The notes under the pieces: generated by a model
The model's database searches: none
What the model was told of the DNA's origin: nothing
The model's input: the letters and a program-made list of their open reading frames with translations, nothing else
From: Ruegeria discodermiae
Lineage (GTDB): Bacteria; Pseudomonadota; Alphaproteobacteria; Rhodobacterales; Rhodobacteraceae
Assembly (NCBI RefSeq): GCF_030758345.1
Contig: NZ_JAVAMO010000003.1
Span: 310,001-374,000, forward strand
Direction: 5' to 3'
DNA length: 64,000 bases
Made by a program: the position numbers and the translations under genes
Shown: positions 1 through 8,784 of the stretch, one piece after another
Layout of the letters: each line of letters begins with the position of its first letter
Numbering within the stretch: position 1 is the first letter of the stretch

Positions 1-1613
1 TCCGCCTCGATCCCGCCGGAGCGGTTGAGGAGCTGGGTATAGACGATCTTGCCCGTGGGCACCGAATAGTCGCCGCCGCCCACATAGTTCATAAACGCCT
101 CGGCATCCGGCCCTTCGACCCGGATCTTACCGAAAGAGGACATGTCATACATGCCCACATTCTCGCGGATCGCGCGATGTTCGGCGGCGGAATTTTCGAA
201 CCAGTTCTGGCGCTTCCAGCTATACTGGTATTCCCGCTCCTGCCCGGCATTGGCGAACCAGTTTGCGCGTTCCCAGCCAGCAAGCTCGCCCATGACCGCG
301 CCGTGCTCCAACAGGTGGTGATGGAAGGGTGTACGGCGCACGCCGCGCGCGGTGGCTTTCTGGCGATAGGGGAAGTGGTCGGCGTAGAGCAGGCCCAGCG
401 TTTCCTTGGAGCGTTCGAAGAGGTACTGTTTGTTGCCCTGAAACGGCTGCATCCGGCTGATATCCACGTCACCCAGATCAAAGGGTTTCTCGCCCGTATC
501 CATCCATTCCGCCAGTGCCATACCGGCACCACCCGCAGACTGGATACCGATCGAGTTGAACCCGGCGGCAACCCAGACATTGTCCATCTCGGGCGCGAGT
601 CCGAGATGATAGGCATCATCTGGAGTAAAGCTCTCAGGACCGTTGAAGAAAGTGTGAATGCCTGCCTCGGCCAGCAGTGGCACGCGTTCCACCGCCTTTT
701 CCAGGATCGGTTCGAAGTGATCGAAATCCTCCTGCAGCTGGTCGAATTCGAACGAGTCCGGAATACCGTCCATCGCCCAGGGCTTAGACTCGGGCTCAAA
801 TGCACCCAGCAGGATCTTACCCGCGTCTTCCTTGTAGTAGGCGTATTCATCCGGCACCCGCAGCACGGGCAACTGGGTCATCCCTTCGATGTTTTCGGTG
901 ACGATATAGAAATGCTCGCAGGCATGCAGCGGCACGTTCACACCCGCCATGCGGCCCACTTCATGGCCCCACATGCCAGCGCAGTTCACCACCATGTCGC
1001 ATTCGATATGGCCCGAGGCGCTGCCATCATCCGATACCCAGTCAACGCCGGTGACCCTGCGCCCGGATTTGACGATCTCGGTCACCTTGGTGCGTTCCTT
1101 GACAAAGGCACCGCACTGGCGTGCGCCCTTGGCAAGGGCCAGCGCGATATTGGCCGGATCACCCTGCCCGTCCAGCGGCAGATAGACCGCGCCCTTGACG
1201 TCGTCGAGGTTGATATGCGGATAGAGCTCCTGCACGCGCTCGTTGGAGATTTCTTCGACCTCGACACCAAAGGCGCGCGCCATGGCGGCCTGGCGATAGA
1301 TCTCTTCCTTACGTTCTTCGGTGAGCGCGACGGTGATTGAGCCGCAGCGCTTGAAGCCGGTTGCTACACCAGTCTCTTCTTCCAGCGAGCCATAGAGTTC
1401 CTGACTGTATTTCGCCAGCTTGGTCATGTTGGCGGTCGCGCGCAGCTGCGCGATCAGACCAGCCGCGTGCCATGTGGTGCCAGAGGTCAACTGCTTGCGT
1501 TCCAGCAGCACAACATCGCTCCAGCCCTTTTTGGTCAGGTGATACGCGACCGAACACCCGATCACGCCACCCCCGATGATGACAACACGCGCCTTGCTGG
1601 GAAGATCTGCCAT
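1..1613 (-). CDS. FAD-dependent oxidoreductase with GcvT domain (dimethylglycine/sarcosine dehydrogenase-like), C-terminus cut by window
   Basis: The protein begins MADLPSKARVVIIGGG at an ATG ending at 1613 and reads open for about 537 codons to the window edge. Residues 9-40 form the FAD-binding GGGVIG Rossmann motif. The TTWHAAG motif near residue 48 is where dimethylglycine and sarcosine dehydrogenases attach FAD covalently to His. The DAO domain runs to about residue 385. The start of a GcvT-like folate-binding domain follows (ENVGMYDMSSFGKIRVEGP). The family demethylates N-methyl compounds and passes the C1 unit to tetrahydrofolate. It is the last visible gene of a minus-strand operon and a paralogue of 4629-7073. 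The exact substrate (dimethylglycine, sarcosine or another) cannot be told from sequence. Confidence 0.88.
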   Translation of the reverse strand, partial: MADLPSKARVVIIGGGVIGCSVAYHLTKKGWSDVVLLERKQLTSGTTWHAAGLIAQLRATANMTKLAKYSQELYGSLEEETGVATGFKRCGSITVALTEERKEEIYRQAAMARAFGVEVEEISNERVQELYPHINLDDVKGAVYLPLDGQGDPANIALALAKGARQCGAFVKERTKVTEIVKSGRRVTGVDWVSDDGSASGHIECDMVVNCAGMWGHEVGRMAGVNVPLHACEHFYIVTENIEGMTQLPVLRVPDEYAYYKEDAGKILLGAFEPESKPWAMDGIPDSFEFDQLQEDFDHFEPILEKAVERVPLLAEAGIHTFFNGPESFTPDDAYHLGLAPEMDNVWVAAGFNSIGIQSAGGAGMALAEWMDTGEKPFDLGDVDISRMQPFQGNKQYLFERSKETLGLLYADHFPYRQKATARGVRRTPFHHHLLEHGAVMGELAGWERANWFANAGQEREYQYSWKRQNWFENSAAEHRAIRENVGMYDMSSFGKIRVEGPDAEAFMNYVGGGDYSVPTGKIVYTQLLNRSGGIEA

Positions 1614-1700
1614 GGTTTTACCTCCGATTCTGCCGTTGCGCCTGTCTTGCCACGGGTATGCGGCGGAAAACCTGTAAAAAGCGTCAAGCTTTGCCGGAAA

Positions 1701-2675
1701 TCAGGGATGATCCGGGCTCCGGCGGCGGCGACGGATCGCAAACGGGGTGACGCCGAAGAAGCTCTTGTAAATGCCAGAAAACCCGTTCGGAAACCCGCAG
1801 GCCAGCCCGATCTCGCGGATGCTCATCGTGGTGTTGAGCAGCAGATTGTTGGCCTTGGTCAGGCGCATCTCACGATAGAACCCGTTGGGAGTGGCCCCCA
1901 GAAAGGTTTTGAACTTGCGTTCCAGCGATCGGTTTGACAGGCCCAAAGTGCCAACGAGTTCATGAATTGCAATCGGCTCTTCGATATTGGCCTGCATGAT
2001 CTTGATACACTGATCCAGCTTCTCATCGCCGGTGGTGGTTGATTTGATGCCGGAATAGGGTTGCGGAGAGGCATAGTCGCGCACCCGCTCATGCAGAAAG
2101 ATGTCGGACACCGTCATCATCGCCGCGCTGGACATATGCCGCCCGATCAGTTCCAGCGTCACGTCGATGGTCGATCCCATACCCGCACAGGTCACCACTT
2201 GCCCCACCTGCGCGGCCAGCGCGTGGCGGGCGTCAAACGGCTCCATCCGTTCCCGCAGGATGAAGGAGTTTTCCCAATGGGTGGTGTGCTGCCCCGACTG
2301 GCCGCCAAACTCGCGGATATAACGCGTCGCCGCTTCTGCCAGCAGGAACACCTGCGCACCGCGATAGGTATAATCCTGCACGATGCGCCCCAGCGACAGG
2401 TCCGGGTGATCAGGATCGGCATTGCCGATCACGAAGACATAATCCGCATTGGCGTTGCGGTCGGTCTTTTCGGTCTCGACACGCGCGCCCGCGCGGCACG
2501 ACACGGGCCCGCCGCGGCGCGACCGATAGAGCCATGTGAACTGCGCTTTGGGGAAGACCCTGTTGGCGGTTCGGATCACATCGACCACACCGGCGACCTC
2601 GGTCAGAACGAATCCATCCGCGACGATCACATCGAAATGGATCACGCGTGGCTGTTGGTTCGTTTCGCCCGCCAT
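1701..2675 (-). CDS. GlxA-type AraC family transcriptional regulator (DJ-1/PfpI-like domain + AraC HTH)
   Basis: 324 aa. Residues about 12-190 form a class I glutamine-amidotransferase/DJ-1-like sensor domain (FDVIVADGFVLTEVAGVVDV). About 225-318 are a two-helix-turn-helix AraC domain (LSNRSLERKFKTFLGATPNG, then CGFPNGFSGIYKSFFGVTP). This architecture is that of GlxA, GbdR and CdhR, activators of glycine betaine, dimethylglycine or carnitine catabolism in other bacteria. Its position between a homocysteine-methyltransferase-like gene (11 bp upstream) and a dimethylglycine-dehydrogenase-like gene (87 bp downstream) fits local control of methylated-amine use. The ligand is unknown. Confidence 0.88.
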   Translation of the reverse strand: MAGETNQQPRVIHFDVIVADGFVLTEVAGVVDVIRTANRVFPKAQFTWLYRSRRGGPVSCRAGARVETEKTDRNANADYVFVIGNADPDHPDLSLGRIVQDYTYRGAQVFLLAEAATRYIREFGGQSGQHTTHWENSFILRERMEPFDARHALAAQVGQVVTCAGMGSTIDVTLELIGRHMSSAAMMTVSDIFLHERVRDYASPQPYSGIKSTTTGDEKLDQCIKIMQANIEEPIAIHELVGTLGLSNRSLERKFKTFLGATPNGFYREMRLTKANNLLLNTTMSIREIGLACGFPNGFSGIYKSFFGVTPFAIRRRRRSPDHP

Positions 2676-2686
2676 TCCCGCCGCCT

Positions 2687-3583
2687 CTAAACGATCTGGT
2701 GGCCAGCGGCGCGCAGCCTTCGGGCCAGTTCAGCGATATTGTCCGGGCCGACCTCACAACAGCCGCCGACAATCGTGGCACCTTGCGCGACCCAGCCCAT
2801 GGCGTGATCGGCGTATGCGGTGGGGCCAAGGTCCTGTCTGTGTTCCAGCGCATCGACCGTAGGCGCCTCCGTCAGAAACGCCTCGGAAATCCGGGTGAAA
2901 CCGTTGGCATAGGCGCCAAAGGGTTTTCCAATACCCTTGATCCGGTCAAGCGCTGCCGGAATCGCCTCGGGGCGGGAACAGTTGATCAGCAGCGCGTCGG
3001 GTTCGAAACGTGTAACAAGCGGGGCAATGTCTGCGAGGTCTTCGCCCGACCGCAGGTGCGTGCCGTCTTCATCCTTGACGGTCAGGGCCAGCCAGACCGG
3101 CCTGCCGCAGCCCTCGGTGCCCAAAAGCGCGCCCTCGGCCTCAAGCAGAGAGGACACTGTTTCGAGCAGAAACAGGTCCACATGATCGCGCATCCGCGCC
3201 ACCAGCTCGCCATATCTCTCTTTTGCCAGATCCACGGGCGGATGCAGATCCGGGCGATAGGAGGCCAGCAGCGGCCCCAGCACGCCCGCGATCCGGCCCG
3301 ACCCGTTGGCATCGCGTGCCTGACGCGCCTGGGAAATGGTAGTATCGACCAGATGCAGCAACTCGCCTTCAAGCCCGACACGCTCCAGCCGGTTGCGGTG
3401 CAGCGCGTAGCTATTGGTGGAGGCTATCGTGGCCCCGGCGCGAAAGTAGTCGGCATGCACTTCGCCCACGAGAGTCGGGTGGTCGATCATCACCTGCGTC
3501 GACCAGAGCGGCGTCGCGCGATCGCCGCTGCGTTTGACCAGTTCCTGCCCGATCGAGCCATCCAGAAGCGTGATATCCGTCAT
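2687..3583 (-). CDS. Homocysteine S-methyltransferase family protein
   Basis: 298 aa, the size of a stand-alone homocysteine methyltransferase domain. N-terminal LLDGSIGQELVKR matches the family's DGxxGxxL opening. The zinc/thiolate cysteines appear as INCS near residue 205 and GGCC near residue 273, the usual three-Cys set. Such enzymes move a methyl group from S-methylmethionine, betaine or a related donor to homocysteine. The start ATG overlaps the stop of the upstream oxidoreductase by 4 bp, so the two are probably translationally coupled. In this operon the donor is likely an N- or S-methylated osmolyte, but that is inference. Confidence 0.87.
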   Translation of the reverse strand: MTDITLLDGSIGQELVKRSGDRATPLWSTQVMIDHPTLVGEVHADYFRAGATIASTNSYALHRNRLERVGLEGELLHLVDTTISQARQARDANGSGRIAGVLGPLLASYRPDLHPPVDLAKERYGELVARMRDHVDLFLLETVSSLLEAEGALLGTEGCGRPVWLALTVKDEDGTHLRSGEDLADIAPLVTRFEPDALLINCSRPEAIPAALDRIKGIGKPFGAYANGFTRISEAFLTEAPTVDALEHRQDLGPTAYADHAMGWVAQGATIVGGCCEVGPDNIAELARRLRAAGHQIV

Positions 3584-4632
3584 GGGATCAGCACCAGTTT
3601 GCCGGGATGGGTCTTCGCCTGAAACTCCTCCTGCGCGCGTGTGATCTCGCGCAACGGATAGGTTTTCGAAACCAGGGGCTTGACGTGACCCGCCTTCATC
3701 AGCGCCACCAGACGTCCGAACACCTCTGGTGGCTGATGGGTGCAGCCGTGAATGGTGATGTCGCGCAGATAGATCTCGCGCAGATCGGCCTCGACCATGG
3801 GACCCGCGATCGCGCCCGAGACCGCGTAGTGCCCCCTCGGTTTGAGAGCGCGGATCAGGTCGGGCCAGGCCGGGCCGCCCACCACGTCGATGACCGCATC
3901 GAAGCTGTCCTGCGGCGGTACGGAATCCCGGTCAAACGTGTCACTGGCACCCATTTGCAGGACCACCGCGGATTTGACCGGGCTGGTCACTCCGGTCACC
4001 GAGGCCCCGTGCAGCGCCGCAAGCTGAACCGCTGCGAGCCCCACACCGCCGGACGCGCCGGTGACCAGAACCCTGTGGCCCGCCGTGACACCAGCTCGGG
4101 TCAGCAGGTTTTCTGCCGTGCCATAGGCGCAGGGAATGGCGGCGATCTCAATGTCCGAGAGGGGCGCTGCGGTGACGTCATAGAGGTCACCCGCCTCGAC
4201 CAGGCAATATTGCGCAAAGGCCCCGTCGATCTCGGAACCCAGGGCGATGAAGCCCTGCGGATTTCCGGGGCTTGGGCGTGGCAGGTTGATCGGGCAGGTC
4301 ACCCGCTGACCGGGTTCAAAACCAGTCTCCGGCCCGACCTGTTCTACAATTCCGCACAGATCGCCGCCCTGAATGCGCGGGAAGGCCAAGGCACCGCCCC
4401 AACCGCCCGCCTCGACATCTTGATCAACCGCATCGGTGGCGCCGGTGACATCCGAGGAATACCAGCCCACCCGCGTATTGATATCGGTGTTGTTGACCCC
4501 GGCCGCGGCCACCCGAACCAGAACCTGCCCCGGTCCGGGGACCGGAACAGGAATATCCTCGCGCCATTCCAGCGCCTTCGGCCCGCCATGGCGGGTCAGA
4601 TGGACGCCGGACATAGTCACGGGTGCTGTCAT
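3580..4632 (-). CDS. Zinc-free MDR-family alcohol dehydrogenase/quinone oxidoreductase
   Basis: 350 aa. N-terminal GroES-like fold (about 1-150), then a nucleotide-binding domain with VTGASGGVGLAAVQLA near residue 190. The catalytic-zinc GHE motif of true alcohol dehydrogenases is replaced by GGDLCGIV, and the structural four-Cys lobe is absent. It therefore resembles NADPH:quinone reductase-like or enoyl reductase-like MDR proteins. It overlaps the upstream FAD/GcvT gene by 4 bp (ATGA) and the downstream methyltransferase-like gene by 4 bp, so it is a core operon member. The substrate is unknown; an aldehyde or quinone step in methylated-compound breakdown is only a guess. Confidence 0.85.
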   Translation of the reverse strand: MTAPVTMSGVHLTRHGGPKALEWREDIPVPVPGPGQVLVRVAAAGVNNTDINTRVGWYSSDVTGATDAVDQDVEAGGWGGALAFPRIQGGDLCGIVEQVGPETGFEPGQRVTCPINLPRPSPGNPQGFIALGSEIDGAFAQYCLVEAGDLYDVTAAPLSDIEIAAIPCAYGTAENLLTRAGVTAGHRVLVTGASGGVGLAAVQLAALHGASVTGVTSPVKSAVVLQMGASDTFDRDSVPPQDSFDAVIDVVGGPAWPDLIRALKPRGHYAVSGAIAGPMVEADLREIYLRDITIHGCTHQPPEVFGRLVALMKAGHVKPLVSKTYPLREITRAQEEFQAKTHPGKLVLIP

Positions 4633-7073
4633 GCGCGCAGTCGCTCGTTTTCTGGATCCCAGAGCGGCGCATCCGTCTGCACGATGGCCTTGCGGCGCTC
4701 GCCGTAGATCTCCACCTCAAGCTCGGTGCCCGGCGCGGCCAATTCGGCACGCACCACGCCCAGCGCGATCGACTTGTTCACGCGATAGCCATAGTTGCCG
4801 GATGTGGTCTCGCCCACCACCTCATCACCCTTGAACACGGTCGACATATAAGGCGCGTCAGCATCGCCCGCATCGATGACCAGCGTGACGAAGCCTTTCT
4901 TGGAGCCTTGCTGTTTTTCCGACAGCAACGCGGCCTTGCCGGGAAAATCCTGCGGCTTGTCGAGTTTGACGAAGCGACCGAGGCCTGCTTCCAGCATCGA
5001 ATAATCCGTCGACAGATCACCCTTCCAGGTCCGGTATCCCTTTTCGATCCGCATGGAATCGAGCGCATACATGCCAAAGGGTGTCGCACCGGCATCGCGG
5101 ATAGCGGCATAGACCTCGGCCGCATTTTGGGTTGCGACATGCACCTCCCAGCCCAACTCGCCGACAAAGGACACTCGGGCCAATATAGCCTCATGCCCGG
5201 CAACCGTGGCGGATTGCAGGCTGAGCCAGCTTGCGCTCAGATCGGCATCGGAGAGGCTTGCAAACAGGTCGCGCGACTTCGGACCGGTGACCAGCATCGT
5301 CGTGTAGTCACGCGACACATCGGTAAGCGTCAGCCCCTCGGGCAGGTTGCGCCAGAGCAGTTCGAAATCGTGCCACTGCGCGACCGCTGCGGTCATCAGC
5401 GTAAAATCATCTTCGCCATGACGGATGCAGGACATCTCGGTCAGGATGCGGCCGCGATTGTCGCTGAGGTAGATCAGGTTCATCCGCCCCACCTTGGGAA
5501 GCGCCCCGGCAACCGTCCCGCGCAGCCATTCCGCAGCACCTTCGCCCGTGAGCGTGAAACGCGAGAAACCGCACATGTCGATGACACCAACGCCATCACG
5601 CACTGCCTCGACCTCTTCCTTAACGCGATTCGCCCAAGGGCCATCGCGCAGCCAGGTCTCGGTCGCTGCCTCGGAGGTGTCGTCGCCCTCTTTGGCGAAC
5701 CAGTTGGCCCGCTCCCATCCGTTATAGGCCCCCATCTGGCCGCCATCAGCAACCAGCCGGTCATGGTTGGGCGACAGTTTCTTGCCCCGCGCTGCGGGCC
5801 ATTCGTGATGCGGGAAATGCATGGCGTATTCGTGGCCATAGGTTTCCAGCGCCTTCTTCAGACAGAAGTCGAAATCCGCGTGCTCGGTATAGCGGCGGCT
5901 GTCGACGGCCCACATGTCCCACTCGGTCTCGCCTTCGGTGATCCACTCGGCCATGACCTTGCCCGCACCACCGGCCTGAACGATACCGAAGGTGAAGCTG
6001 TGCGCCTCGAACGCGTTCTTCACGCCGGGCATCGGGCCCATCAACGGCAACCCGTCGGGCGCGTAGGGGATCGGGCCATTGATCACACGGCCAACGCCGG
6101 AGGTGCCGAGAAGCGGCACACGGCCCATGGCGTCCTCAATGTACCATTCCAGCCGCTCAAGATCGTCAGGATAGAGCTGGAACGAGAAATCATGCGGCAT
6201 CGGATCTTGCGGCGTGACCCAATGCGCCTTGCAGTTCCGCTCATACGGGCCGAGGTTTAGGCCATGCTTGTCCTGACGCAGATAATAAGAGGTATCTACG
6301 TCGCGGATCATCGGTAGCTTTTTACCGTTCGCCTTGGTCCAGGCCTCGATTTCCGGGATTTCTTCGGTCAGGAAATACTGGTGCGACATGACGGTCAGCG
6401 GTACGTCGCGCCCACCATAGGGCTTGAACCATTCGCCGACGCGCTTGGCGTAATAGCCCGCGCAGTTCACAACGAATTCGGCCTTGATGTCACCCTTGTC
6501 GGTATGCACGACCCATTCGTCCCCATCACGGCTGACGCCGGTGGCGGGGCAGAAACGCTGGATATTTGCACCCAGATCGCGTGCGCCTTTGGCCATGGCC
6601 TGGGTCAGCTGTGCCGGATCGATGTCGCCATCAAGGGGATCCCATAGAACACCCATCAGATCGTGGGTTTCCATGAAGGGATAATAATCCAACGCCTCTT
6701 GCGGGGTCAGCATATCCATTTCCAGACCCTGATACCGGGCCATGGAGGCGACTCGCTCAAACTCCTGCATGCGTTCCTTGGTGTGACCCAGACGCAGGGC
6801 GCCGGTGACGTGATAGTTCATCGGATAATCTACGTCTTCGGCCAGGGTACGGTACATCTCAAGCGAATAGCGCTGCATGTTCATCACCGCCCAGGAACCC
6901 GAGAAGTTCGGGCAGTTACCCGCCGCGTGCCAGGTCGACCCGGCGGTCAACTCGTTCTTTTCCAGCAGGACACAATCGGTCCAGCCCGCCTTCGCGAGGT
7001 GATAAAGCGTCGACACGCCCACCGCGCCCCCGCCGATGATGACCACACGTGCCGTTGTCGGAAATTCAGCCAT
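4629..7073 (-). CDS. FAD-dependent oxidoreductase/aminomethyltransferase fusion (dimethylglycine dehydrogenase-like)
   Basis: 814 aa, full-length for the dimethylglycine/sarcosine dehydrogenase family. GGGAVGVSTLYHL (about 13-25) binds the FAD ADP moiety. GSTWHAAG near residue 46 carries the His that anchors flavin covalently in this family. The DAO domain ends near residue 385, followed by a linker and a GcvT/folate domain (ENV-like boundary near 470; C-terminal GcvT barrel to about 800, with FVGELGWEVHV and YGYRVNKSIALG). The expected reaction is oxidative N-demethylation giving methylene-tetrahydrofolate. It starts 14 bp after the GFA gene and overlaps the next gene by 4 bp. It differs from its paralogue at 1-1613 in the residues after the His motif (NCPNF versus LIAQL), which suggests different substrates. 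Confidence 0.9.
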   Translation of the reverse strand: MAEFPTTARVVIIGGGAVGVSTLYHLAKAGWTDCVLLEKNELTAGSTWHAAGNCPNFSGSWAVMNMQRYSLEMYRTLAEDVDYPMNYHVTGALRLGHTKERMQEFERVASMARYQGLEMDMLTPQEALDYYPFMETHDLMGVLWDPLDGDIDPAQLTQAMAKGARDLGANIQRFCPATGVSRDGDEWVVHTDKGDIKAEFVVNCAGYYAKRVGEWFKPYGGRDVPLTVMSHQYFLTEEIPEIEAWTKANGKKLPMIRDVDTSYYLRQDKHGLNLGPYERNCKAHWVTPQDPMPHDFSFQLYPDDLERLEWYIEDAMGRVPLLGTSGVGRVINGPIPYAPDGLPLMGPMPGVKNAFEAHSFTFGIVQAGGAGKVMAEWITEGETEWDMWAVDSRRYTEHADFDFCLKKALETYGHEYAMHFPHHEWPAARGKKLSPNHDRLVADGGQMGAYNGWERANWFAKEGDDTSEAATETWLRDGPWANRVKEEVEAVRDGVGVIDMCGFSRFTLTGEGAAEWLRGTVAGALPKVGRMNLIYLSDNRGRILTEMSCIRHGEDDFTLMTAAVAQWHDFELLWRNLPEGLTLTDVSRDYTTMLVTGPKSRDLFASLSDADLSASWLSLQSATVAGHEAILARVSFVGELGWEVHVATQNAAEVYAAIRDAGATPFGMYALDSMRIEKGYRTWKGDLSTDYSMLEAGLGRFVKLDKPQDFPGKAALLSEKQQGSKKGFVTLVIDAGDADAPYMSTVFKGDEVVGETTSGNYGYRVNKSIALGVVRAELAAPGTELEVEIYGERRKAIVQTDAPLWDPENERLRA

Positions 7074-7087
7074 TTTCTAGTTCCCGT

Positions 7088-7468
7088 TCATTGTGCCCGT
7101 TGGGGCAGACCGTCTTTGAGTTCATAATAATCGCCCTTGTCCGCCACGAAGATATGGCGGTTCAGGGTCAGTCCGGTGGGCGCATCGAACGCCCCCATGG
7201 AGATCGAGATCGTGTCCTCGTCCGCGTGCTGCCAGAAAAGGAAAGACCCGCAATTCCTGCAAAACCCGCGTTTTGCGGTGTCAGAAGCACGAAACCAGCC
7301 AAGCGTCTCGCTCGCGTTAAAGCTCAGATTGTCCTGGTGAGTCTCGGTCGAAGACCAGTGATGGCCCGACTGCTTGCGGCACTGGGTGCAATGGCAGGCC
7401 GAGGGCGGCGCGAGCGCGCCGTCGATGGTGAACGCAACCTGACCGCAGAGACAGGATCCCGTGTGCAT
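7088..7468 (-). CDS. GFA (glutathione-dependent formaldehyde-activating/CENP-V) family zinc protein
   Basis: 126 aa using the ATG at 7468 (MHTGSCLCGQVAF); a 20-codon in-frame extension upstream looks non-coding. Zinc-binding cysteines are visible as SCLCG (residues 5-9), CHCTQC (about 24-29) and FCRNCGS (about 70-76), the beta-tent fold pattern. The family was named for speeding formaldehyde addition to glutathione, though that activity is disputed. It lies 4 bp after the LysE gene and 14 bp before an oxidoreductase expected to release C1 units at formaldehyde level. That makes a formaldehyde-handling role attractive but unproven. Confidence 0.86.
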   Translation of the reverse strand: MHTGSCLCGQVAFTIDGALAPPSACHCTQCRKQSGHHWSSTETHQDNLSFNASETLGWFRASDTAKRGFCRNCGSFLFWQHADEDTISISMGAFDAPTGLTLNRHIFVADKGDYYELKDGLPQRAQ

Positions 7469-7472
7469 CGCT

Positions 7473-8096
7473 CTATCCTCGCGCCGCAGGGGTACTGCTG
7501 GCACCCAGCAACAGCCCGTAGAAGACAAAGCAGCCCGCCATGACGCGCCGCACCCAGATGTTGAAGACCGCCCCCAATGCTGCCCGCCCCATGAGCGCGC
7601 CCAACAGGGTAAAGCCGGTATAGCTAAGCGCGGTGATGATCAGCGCGGTCGGCATGATCACCCCCATCTGCTGCCAGATCGGCACATCCGGCTGCACAAA
7701 TTGGGAAAACGCGGCGAGATACCCCGCAACGCTTTTGGGGTTGATCGTGGCAATGGCCAGCGCGTGCAGATAGACGTGGCGGGCGGGCCGTTCTGTGGCG
7801 GGCGCCGGCCTTGAGGCGTTCATCCAGCCGCGAATGCCCAGATAGATCAGGAAGCCAGCGCCGATCAGCTTGGCAATGAAAAAGCCTGTGGGCGAGGCGG
7901 CGATCAGCGCGGTAACGCCCAGCGCCGACAGGATCAGGAAGGCGCTGGCCTGCGTCAGGATCGCCAGCACACCGATCATGGCCTTGGCAAAAGGCAGGCT
8001 CATCCCGTTCGAAATGCAGTTTACCGCGTTCGGCCCCGGTGTGGTGACAAACACCACCCAGAACAGCGCGAATATGGTCCAGGCCTCGATGCTCAT
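7473..8096 (-). CDS. LysE/RhtB family amino-acid exporter
   Basis: 207 aa integral membrane protein with about six hydrophobic segments. The family signature FVTTPGPNAVNCISNGM lies near residues 17-33, and an INPKSVAGYLAAFSQF motif near 125. The family exports amino acids or related small zwitterions. The ATG at 8096 overlaps the stop of the XRE-cupin regulator in a TGATG junction; a TTG one codon earlier is the only alternative. Coupling to a regulator-led methylated-compound operon suggests export of a product or overflow substrate, but the cargo is not readable from sequence. Confidence 0.88.
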   Translation of the reverse strand: MSIEAWTIFALFWVVFVTTPGPNAVNCISNGMSLPFAKAMIGVLAILTQASAFLILSALGVTALIAASPTGFFIAKLIGAGFLIYLGIRGWMNASRPAPATERPARHVYLHALAIATINPKSVAGYLAAFSQFVQPDVPIWQQMGVIMPTALIITALSYTGFTLLGALMGRAALGAVFNIWVRRVMAGCFVFYGLLLGASSTPAARG

Positions 8097-8665
8097 CAAT
8101 ACACCGGCGGGGCGATGACCCAGACGGCCACGGCGGGAACGTCATAAGGGTTGGCCCAGTGATAGACTTCCTGCTTGATGCGAAAGCTGTCCCCGGGGCC
8201 GACGGTGAACCGACGCCCTCCAATGGTCAGATCAAGCTGCCCGGACACCATATAGCCGACTTCTTGGGTCGGGCGATCTGCCGGGGTCTGCATCTGAGAG
8301 CGTGGCTGAAAGGTCGAATGCACCATTTCGAATTCATCACTCAGATCGGGTGAGAGTAGCTCTTCGATCAGCCCCTCTTCGCCTGAGCCCATCGGGCGGC
8401 GCGAACCGGCACGAACGACATAGCCCTGCTCCTCGGCTGGGGCTGCGGAATGGGCAAAGAGCATCGACATTGGCACGCCCAGGCATTCCGCGATCTGGCG
8501 CAGGTCCGAGATGGTCGGCGCGGACATGTCGCGCTCAACCTGGCTGAGCCAGCCGACTGAACGATCCAGCTTACCGGCGATATCGGACAGTGTGAGGCCA
8601 CGCGCCTTGCGCAAGGCGCGGATATCGACCCCCAATGTCGCTCGCTGCGGGGCCTGATCGTTCAC
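8096..8665 (-). CDS. XRE family transcriptional regulator with C-terminal cupin domain
   Basis: 189 aa with a GTG start at 8665, chosen because a strong GGAGGG Shine-Dalgarno lies four bases upstream; an in-frame ATG 75 bases further up has none. Residues about 12-67 are a Cro/C1 helix-turn-helix (LGVDIRALRKARGLTLSDIA ... GWLSQVERDMSAPTISDL). Residues about 110-185 are a cupin sensor (EVGYMVSGQLDLTIGG, VGPGDSFRIKQEVYHWANPY). This class senses small metabolites and controls adjacent catabolic operons. It heads the eight-gene operon, with tandem operator-like repeats immediately upstream (8684-8761). Confidence 0.92.
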   Translation of the reverse strand: MNDQAPQRATLGVDIRALRKARGLTLSDIAGKLDRSVGWLSQVERDMSAPTISDLRQIAECLGVPMSMLFAHSAAPAEEQGYVVRAGSRRPMGSGEEGLIEELLSPDLSDEFEMVHSTFQPRSQMQTPADRPTQEVGYMVSGQLDLTIGGRRFTVGPGDSFRIKQEVYHWANPYDVPAVAVWVIAPPVY

Positions 8666-8683
8666 ATGTCCCTCCGTCAACTT

Positions 8684-8761
8684 CGTGAAATTTTTGCGCT
8701 GTTTTTCATTTAGCCCCGATTCCGTGAAATTTCCAAGCATTTTTTCATTGCGCTTGGATTT
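8684..8761. promoter_or_regulatory. Tandem 39-bp imperfect repeat, candidate operator of the XRE-cupin regulator
   Basis: Two 39-bp units lie head to tail. Each starts with CGTGAAATTT (8684-8693 and 8723-8732) and carries TTTTTCATT at the same offset (8702-8710 and 8741-8749). Within each unit TGAAA-N13-TTTCA makes a 23-bp interrupted palindrome. The pair lies between the divergent regulator gene (start 8665) and the DUF1294 gene (start 8785), where an autoregulatory operator is expected. Repeats and spacing are seen directly; the binding protein is inferred. Confidence 0.55.
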
Positions 8762-8784
8762 TCGCTGACGGTATCACCCGGGGC

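Noticed and set aside
4623-6260. 545-codon open frame on the plus strand
   Set aside because: It lies antisense to the complete FAD/GcvT gene, with no ribosome site and low-complexity His/Arg/Gly-rich translation typical of GC-rich shadow frames.
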